From RYN-230 sp963770545 (GTDB lineage: Bacteria > Actinomycetota > Actinomycetes > Streptosporangiales > Streptosporangiaceae): 64,000 nt of DNA. Positions 60,173 to 64,000 of the stretch are shown here, piece by piece; the stretch's first letter is position 1; each line of letters starts with the position of its first letter. Below the pieces are notes generated by a model that saw nothing but the letters and a program-made list of their open reading frames with translations, was not told where the DNA came from and searched no databases. The translations under genes were made by a program, and so were the position numbers. The stretch is from contig CAVYQF010000034.1 in assembly GCA_963770545.1 (NCBI GenBank), positions 248,001 through 312,000 on the forward strand. The letters are read 5' to 3'.

Positions 60173-62010
60173 GCGTGTTCCGGGTGTGGGCCCCGTCCGC
60201 CGAGCGGGTCGAGGTGCAACTGGTCGACGCGCAACTGGTCGACGTGCAACTGGTCGACGTGCAACTGGTCGACGTGCAACTGGGAGCGCAGGCCATGGGC
60301 GGCGGTACTCCGCAGCCCATGCGCCCGGCCGCCATTCCCGGCTGGTGGGATGTGGACCTGCCGGAGGCGTCCGCCTCGGGGACTGATTACGCGTTCCGGG
60401 TGGACGGCGGCGAGCCCTGGCCGGATCCGCGGTCCCCCTGGCAGCCGCAGGGCACCGAGGGGCCCAGCCGCACCTACAATCACGAGGCCTTCCGCTGGAC
60501 AGACCAGGGCTGGCGCGGCGGTCCGGTACGCGGCGCAGTGATCTACGAGATGCACGTAGGCACGTTCACGCCGGAGGGGACGTTCGACGCGGCGATCGAG
60601 CATCTCGGTCATCTCTGCGACCTGGGCGTGGACATGATCGAGCTGATGCCGGTGGCCGCGTTCCCCGGCCAGCACGGCTGGGGTTACGACGGCATCAACC
60701 TGTGGGCCGTGCACGAGCCGTACGGCGGCCCGGACGGGCTGAAGCGGTTCGTGGACGCGTGCCACGCCCACCGGGTGGCGGTCCTGCTCGACGTGGTCTA
60801 TAACCACGTCGGCGTCGGCAACCGGCTGGCCGACTTCGGCCCCTACTTCACCGAAGCACACGTGACCCCCTGGGGTCCTGCGGTGAACCTGGACCAGCCT
60901 GGCTCCGACGAGGTACGCGGCTTCCTGATCGGCAACGCGCTGATGTGGCTGCGCGACTACCACCTGGACGGGCTGCGGCTCGACGCGGTTCATGCCTTCG
61001 AGGACCACCGCGCGCTGCACCTGCTCGAGGAACTGGCCATGGAAGTCCAGGCGCTCGGCACCCGGCTGAACCGGGATCTGGTCCTGATCGCCGAATCGGA
61101 CCTGAACGACCCGCGGCTGGTCAGCTCCCGGGAAGCCGGCGGGTACGGCCTCACGGCCCAGTGGAGTGACGACTTCCACCACGCGGTGCACGCGGCGATC
61201 ACCGGGGAACGGCAGGGCTACTACGGCGACTTCGGCTCGATTGGGGCCCTGGTCAAGACGCTCACCCGGGTGTTCTTCCACGACGGGAACTACTCATCCT
61301 TCCGCGGCCGCAGCCACGGCCGGCCGGTCAACCTGCTCCACATCCCCAGTTTCCGTTTCCTCGGCTACCTGCAGGATCACGACCAGATCGGTAACCGGGC
61401 GATCGGGGACAGGATCTCCAGCGGGCTGTCCGCCGACCTGGCCAAGGTGGGCGCCGGGCTGGTGCTGGCCGCGCCGTTCACCCCGATGCTCTTCATGGGC
61501 GAGGAGTGGGCCGCGTCCACCCCCTGGCAGTACTTCACCGACCACACCGACCCCGGGCTGGCCAAGGCGGTCGCCGAGGGCCGCCGGGCGGAGTTCGGCG
61601 CGCACGGCTGGGGTCCTGCGGAGGTACCGAACCCGCAGGACGAGCAGACCTTCCTCCGCTCGAAGCTGGACTGGGCTGAGCTGGGCACCCCCCGCCATCA
61701 GGAGATCCTGGCCTGGTACCGCGAGCTGATCGCGCTGCGCCGGGCCTGGCCCGAACTGACCGATCCGCAGCTGGACCGGGTGCGGGCCGACTACGACGAG
61801 GCGCAGCGCTGGCTGGTGCTGCACCGCGGGCGGCTGCGGATCGCGGCCAGCCTCGGCGAGCAGCCGCTGCTGCTTCCGCTGGGTGCCCAGGGGAACGCCG
61901 TGCTCGCTGCCAGCAGCGCCGGGGTTGCCCTCGACGGGGAGCAGCTCAGCATGCCGCCCGCGTCGTTTGCGGTCGTGGCCACCCAGGACCCGGTGCGTGG
62001 GACCGGCTAG
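60169..62010 (+). CDS. treZ: Malto-oligosyltrehalose trehalohydrolase TreZ with an N-terminal repeat expansion
   Basis: A 613-residue GH13 enzyme that releases trehalose from TreY's product. The N-terminal CBM48-like domain begins VFRVWAPSAERVEVQLVD and is expanded by VDVQL repeats (residues 14-38). The barrel has VIYEMHVGTFTPEGTFDAAIEHLGHLCDLGVDMIELMPVAAFPGQHGWGYDGINLWAVHEPYGGPDGLKRFVDACH, LLDVVYNHVG, DGLRLDAVHAFEDH (nucleophile), LIAESDLNDPRL (acid), LQDHDQIGNRA and MLFMGEEWAASTPW. GTG 60169 overlaps treY's stop. Confidence 0.95.
   Translation: MSVFRVWAPSAERVEVQLVDAQLVDVQLVDVQLVDVQLGAQAMGGGTPQPMRPAAIPGWWDVDLPEASASGTDYAFRVDGGEPWPDPRSPWQPQGTEGPSRTYNHEAFRWTDQGWRGGPVRGAVIYEMHVGTFTPEGTFDAAIEHLGHLCDLGVDMIELMPVAAFPGQHGWGYDGINLWAVHEPYGGPDGLKRFVDACHAHRVAVLLDVVYNHVGVGNRLADFGPYFTEAHVTPWGPAVNLDQPGSDEVRGFLIGNALMWLRDYHLDGLRLDAVHAFEDHRALHLLEELAMEVQALGTRLNRDLVLIAESDLNDPRLVSSREAGGYGLTAQWSDDFHHAVHAAITGERQGYYGDFGSIGALVKTLTRVFFHDGNYSSFRGRSHGRPVNLLHIPSFRFLGYLQDHDQIGNRAIGDRISSGLSADLAKVGAGLVLAAPFTPMLFMGEEWAASTPWQYFTDHTDPGLAKAVAEGRRAEFGAHGWGPAEVPNPQDEQTFLRSKLDWAELGTPRHQEILAWYRELIALRRAWPELTDPQLDRVRADYDEAQRWLVLHRGRLRIAASLGEQPLLLPLGAQGNAVLAASSAGVALDGEQLSMPPASFAVVATQDPVRGTG
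60208..60282. repeat. Five 15-nt tandem repeats inside treZ
   Basis: Units at 60208, 60223, 60238, 60253 and 60268; the last three are identical (GTCGACGTGCAACTG) and the first two differ by one or two bases. Each encodes V-D-V-Q-L. Normal TreZ proteins have one such strand (V-E-V-x-L) here. Confidence 0.95.
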
Positions 62011-62039
62011 CCACGCCCTGGCCACCTAGGATCGGGACT

Positions 62040-62753
62040 ATGCAGCAACGGGTGGAATCGGTGAACACCACCGGCGGTTCCTTCGACTTGACAGTGTGGG
62101 TACCTGACAGCGGCAACGGCCCTGGCCTGCTGCTGATCCAGGAGATCTACGGGGTAAGTGACTACATCCGGGCGGTGGCCGAGGACCTGGCCGCCCTGGG
62201 GTACGTCGTGGCGTCACCAGACCTGTTCTGGCGCCTCCAGCCGGGTTACCAGGCCGCTCACGACGACGCGGGCCTGGCCTCGTCGCTGGAGATGGGGTCG
62301 CGTTTCGACGTCGCGCAGGGCGTCGCGGACTCGATCGCAGCGCTGGGCGTGCTGGCCGGGCTGCCCCAGGTGGACGGGGGCATCGGCATCATCGGGTTCT
62401 GCCTGGGCGGGTCCATCGCGTACCTGGTCGCCGCGCAGACCCCGCTGGACGCGGTGATCTCGTTCTACGGCTCGGCCGTGCCAGACCAGCTTGGCCTGCT
62501 GGACCAGATCACCGCCCCGCTGCTGTTCCACTTCGGCGGCGCTGACCCCTACATCACGCGGGAGTCGGTCCAGGCGGTACAGGACGCGGCGGCCGGGCGG
62601 CCTAACGTGACCGTCTACGTGGAAGAAGACGCCGGGCACGCCTTCCACAACCGCAAGGCACCCATGTTCCATCAGCCGGAACCGGCCGCCCGAGCCTGGC
62701 GGCGCACCGAAGAGTTCCTCCGCCGCCACCTCCCCCGCCAGCGCGTCTCCTGA
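62040..62753 (+). CDS. Dienelactone hydrolase family protein
   Basis: A 237-residue alpha/beta hydrolase: GLLLIQEIYGVSDYIRAVAEDLAALGYVVASPDLFWRLQPG, the nucleophile elbow IIGFCLGGSIAYL (Cys), the Asp in LLFHFGGADPYI and the His in EEDAGHAFHNRKAP complete the DLH triad. It may act on dienelactones or other lactones. 30 nt after treZ; the 3' end is convergent with the TetR gene. Confidence 0.92.
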   Translation: MQQRVESVNTTGGSFDLTVWVPDSGNGPGLLLIQEIYGVSDYIRAVAEDLAALGYVVASPDLFWRLQPGYQAAHDDAGLASSLEMGSRFDVAQGVADSIAALGVLAGLPQVDGGIGIIGFCLGGSIAYLVAAQTPLDAVISFYGSAVPDQLGLLDQITAPLLFHFGGADPYITRESVQAVQDAAAGRPNVTVYVEEDAGHAFHNRKAPMFHQPEPAARAWRRTEEFLRRHLPRQRVS

Positions 62754-62783
62754 ACCCCGACCCCGCTTCCCGGGCAGTGCGCG

Positions 62784-63779
62784 CTAAGAGGTGGGCTGGG
62801 TAGGGCGGGGCTGGGTGGTGCTGGACCGGGCTTGCTCGTCCGGGCCGGTCGACTGATCGCGGCCCGGCGGGTCACCGGGCGGGGGCGCGCCGCCGGGCGG
62901 GGGCGCGCCGCCGGGCGGGGGCGCACCGCCGGGCGGGGGCGCGCCACCGGACAGGTAGCTGGTAATGCGGCGGAGTTGCTCGGCGTAGCGTTCCCGAAAC
63001 TCCGGGCTGGACGGGTCCACACCGAACAGTTCCCGCGCGACCTGAGGCATCGCAATCGGCGCGGCGACCATCCCCATCCCGGCCAGCAAAACGGCGGCCG
63101 GGTCCAGGTCGGCAGCTACCTCCCTGGCGACCTGCCTGTCCCCGACCCGGTCCAGGTCGGGCTGGCGGTCTGACCCGCCGTCGGGGGCGGAGTCGTCCGC
63201 CAGGCCGCGCCACAGCAACAGGCGCAGCGAGCGCGGATCATCGAGCGCGTCGAGGAGGTAGCGGACAACCAGGTCAGGCAGGGGGACCTCGGGGGGTGCG
63301 AAGCTCTCCTCCCGCTCCACCCAGGCCTGCTGCAGGGCCAGGTACAGCCCTTCCTTGGACCCGAAGTAGTAGTTGATCAGCTGCTTGTTCACCCCGGCCC
63401 GCCGGGCGATGTCGGCCACCCGGGCGCCCGCGAAGCCGCGGAGCGAGAACTCCTCCAGGGCGGCGTCCAGCAGTGCCCGGCGGGAGCGGTCAGCGTCGCG
63501 CTGCCGTTCGGGCCCGGACGGGGCCCGCCGCGGCGGCCGCGGCGGTTCGGCCCCGGGCTGGCGGGCTGGGCGCTTACCGGCTGAGGTCGGCCCGGTCCTG
63601 GGCTTCGCGCCCCCCGCCTCCACGCCCCCGGGAGCCACACCTCCGGTCTCCACGCCTCCCGGGGCCACACCCCCGGTCTCCACGCCTCCCGGGGCCACAC
63701 CCCCGGTCTCCACGGCTCCGGGAGCCACACCCCCGGTCTCCGCGCCTCCCGGGGCCACATTCCTGCTGGCCGTGGTCAT
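62784..63779 (-). CDS. TetR-family regulator with repeat tails at both ends
   Basis: A 331-residue TetR protein. Residues 1-55 or so are GGVAPGGVET repeats, then a basic Pro-rich linker. The DNA-binding domain is RSRRALLDAALEEFSLRGFAGARVADIARRAGVNKQLINYYFGSKEGLYLALQQAW. A ligand domain (VVRYLLDALDDPRSLRLLLWRGL to PQVARELFGVDPSSPEFRERYAEQLRRITSYLSG) precedes a C-terminal GGAPPP repeat tail. Divergent from the ABC ATPase gene, it likely represses that transporter and itself. Confidence 0.88.
   Translation of the reverse strand: MTTASRNVAPGGAETGGVAPGAVETGGVAPGGVETGGVAPGGVETGGVAPGGVEAGGAKPRTGPTSAGKRPARQPGAEPPRPPRRAPSGPERQRDADRSRRALLDAALEEFSLRGFAGARVADIARRAGVNKQLINYYFGSKEGLYLALQQAWVEREESFAPPEVPLPDLVVRYLLDALDDPRSLRLLLWRGLADDSAPDGGSDRQPDLDRVGDRQVAREVAADLDPAAVLLAGMGMVAAPIAMPQVARELFGVDPSSPEFRERYAEQLRRITSYLSGGAPPPGGAPPPGGAPPPGGAPPPGDPPGRDQSTGPDEQARSSTTQPRPTQPTS
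62875..62946. repeat. Four 18-nt coding repeats, TetR C-terminal tail
   Basis: Units of ccgggcgggggcgcgccg at 62875, 62893, 62911 and 62929; on the minus strand each encodes the six residues G-G-A-P-P-P. Confidence 0.9.
63611..63760. repeat. Five 30-nt coding repeats, TetR N-terminal tail
   Basis: Thirty-base units (for example around 63641, 63671, 63701) containing ccggtctccacgcctcccgg; on the minus strand they encode GGVAPGGVET decapeptides, that is two 5-residue half units. Confidence 0.9.
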
Positions 63780-63803
63780 GCACCCACGCTATCAGCCGGA
63801 TGC

Positions 63804-63857
63804 TTGACAAAGCTAGTCAGCTATTTGGTTGACAAATTTTGATAGGCGGTTGATAGT
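63804..63857 (+). promoter_or_regulatory. Divergent TetR/ABC promoter-operator region
   Basis: TTGACA (63829-63834) with 17-nt spacing to GATAGT (63852-63857) is a good promoter for the ABC gene. A second TTGACA is at 63804-63809. Candidate operators overlap: GCTT-GACA-AAGC (63802-63813), TTGAC-N7-GTCAG (63804-63820) and ATTTG-GTTGA-CAAAT (63823-63837). Confidence 0.6.
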
Positions 63858-63901
63858 TGCCCTGGACGCCGGCCCAGCCGGGGCCGGCCGGAAGGAGCAA
63901 C

Positions 63902-64000
63902 ATGACCGCGGTCATCGACGCCCGGGAGCTGCGCAAGCACTTCCCGGGAGGCCGGGACCAGACGATCGAGGCGGTGCGCGGGGTCAGCCTGCAGGTCGCC
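63902..64000 (+). CDS. ABC transporter ATP-binding protein (N-terminus only)
   Basis: The window ends 33 codons into this gene. MTAVIDARELRKHFPGG, then EAVRGVSLQVA, is the start of an ABC ATPase just before the Walker A loop. GGAAGGAG lies 5 nt before the ATG. Its divergence from a TetR gene suggests an efflux pump under TetR control. Confidence 0.82.
   Translation, partial: MTAVIDARELRKHFPGGRDQTIEAVRGVSLQVA

Overview
The window is about 70% GC with the codon use, overlapping start/stop operons and protein families of a high-GC actinobacterium (paired XRE-DUF5753/DUF397/anti-sigma-type ATPase genes, PspC and DUF1707 membrane proteins, a SigB/SigF-type sigma factor with an RsbU-like phosphatase, PIG-L deacetylases, stand-alone LigD-type polymerases). 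Streptosporangiales or a relative fits, but genus cannot be fixed from the sequence. No rRNA, tRNA, CRISPR array, integrase or transposase was seen; the window is chromosomal in character.

Layout. 1-3.0 kb: a leftward PspC-domain sensor protein cut by the window edge, a small PspC protein, a DUF1707 protein, then a stand-alone LigD-type polymerase. 3.1-8.1 kb: small stress and accessory genes (UspA, a lone HEXXH peptidase domain, a deazaflavin-type reductase, a broken TauD/TfdA dioxygenase, an ArsR-SRPBCC pair divergent from a sulfotransferase, a VOC protein). 8.2-14.6 kb: DUF4230 membrane protein, a class B penicillin-binding protein, a PIG-L deacetylase and a secreted GH3 glucosidase. 14.5-20.1 kb is a decay zone: a two-domain LigD-like protein next to a degenerate copy of its own 3' end, a truncated MarR, a frame-broken membrane-associated protein, and a MarR/GH15 chimera carrying frame breaks and a nonsense codon. 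20.2-25.2 kb: a stress-signalling block (MarR, SigB/F sigma factor, receiver-SpoIIE phosphatase, CHASE3-type histidine kinase, response regulator). 25.3-28.7 kb: flippase-like and AI-2E-type membrane proteins and a DUF3040-like protein. 28.9-32.0 kb: a tightly overlapped operon (acyl-CoA dehydrogenase-like, PIG-L deacetylase, NodS-like methyltransferase, GT2 glycosyltransferase). 32.0-39.5 kb: CDF metal transporter, NTF2-like protein, Tex, and a large membrane GGDEF-EAL protein. 39.6-42.9 kb: homogentisate branch of tyrosine catabolism (hmgA-gntR-fahA) with overlapping starts. 42.9-45.7 kb: truncated phosphoesterase and SulP transporter. 45.8-51.9 kb: two divergent units (dimethylglycine/sarcosine dehydrogenase-like plus choline-kinase-like; APC permease plus GntR/HutC regulator) around an array of GTCTAGAC-type boxes. 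51.9-55.3 kb: metallophosphoesterase and a WhiJ-type regulatory trio. 55.5-62.0 kb: glgX-treY-treZ for trehalose from glycogen. 62.0-64 kb: dienelactone hydrolase, a TetR regulator and the start of a divergent ABC ATPase.

Two window-wide patterns stand out. First, at least a dozen genes carry short in-frame tandem repeats, and 15-nt (5-residue) or 30-nt units dominate; non-coding repeats here are not multiples of three. Second, six gene breaks all have the same sign (one base short, modulo three), four or five of them at short G or C runs, which suggests either systematic base loss in the underlying sequence or a shared mutational or slippage bias. The most promising biology is the Nod-factor-like tailoring operon at 28.9-32.0 kb and the GTCTAGAC operator array at 49.4 kb.
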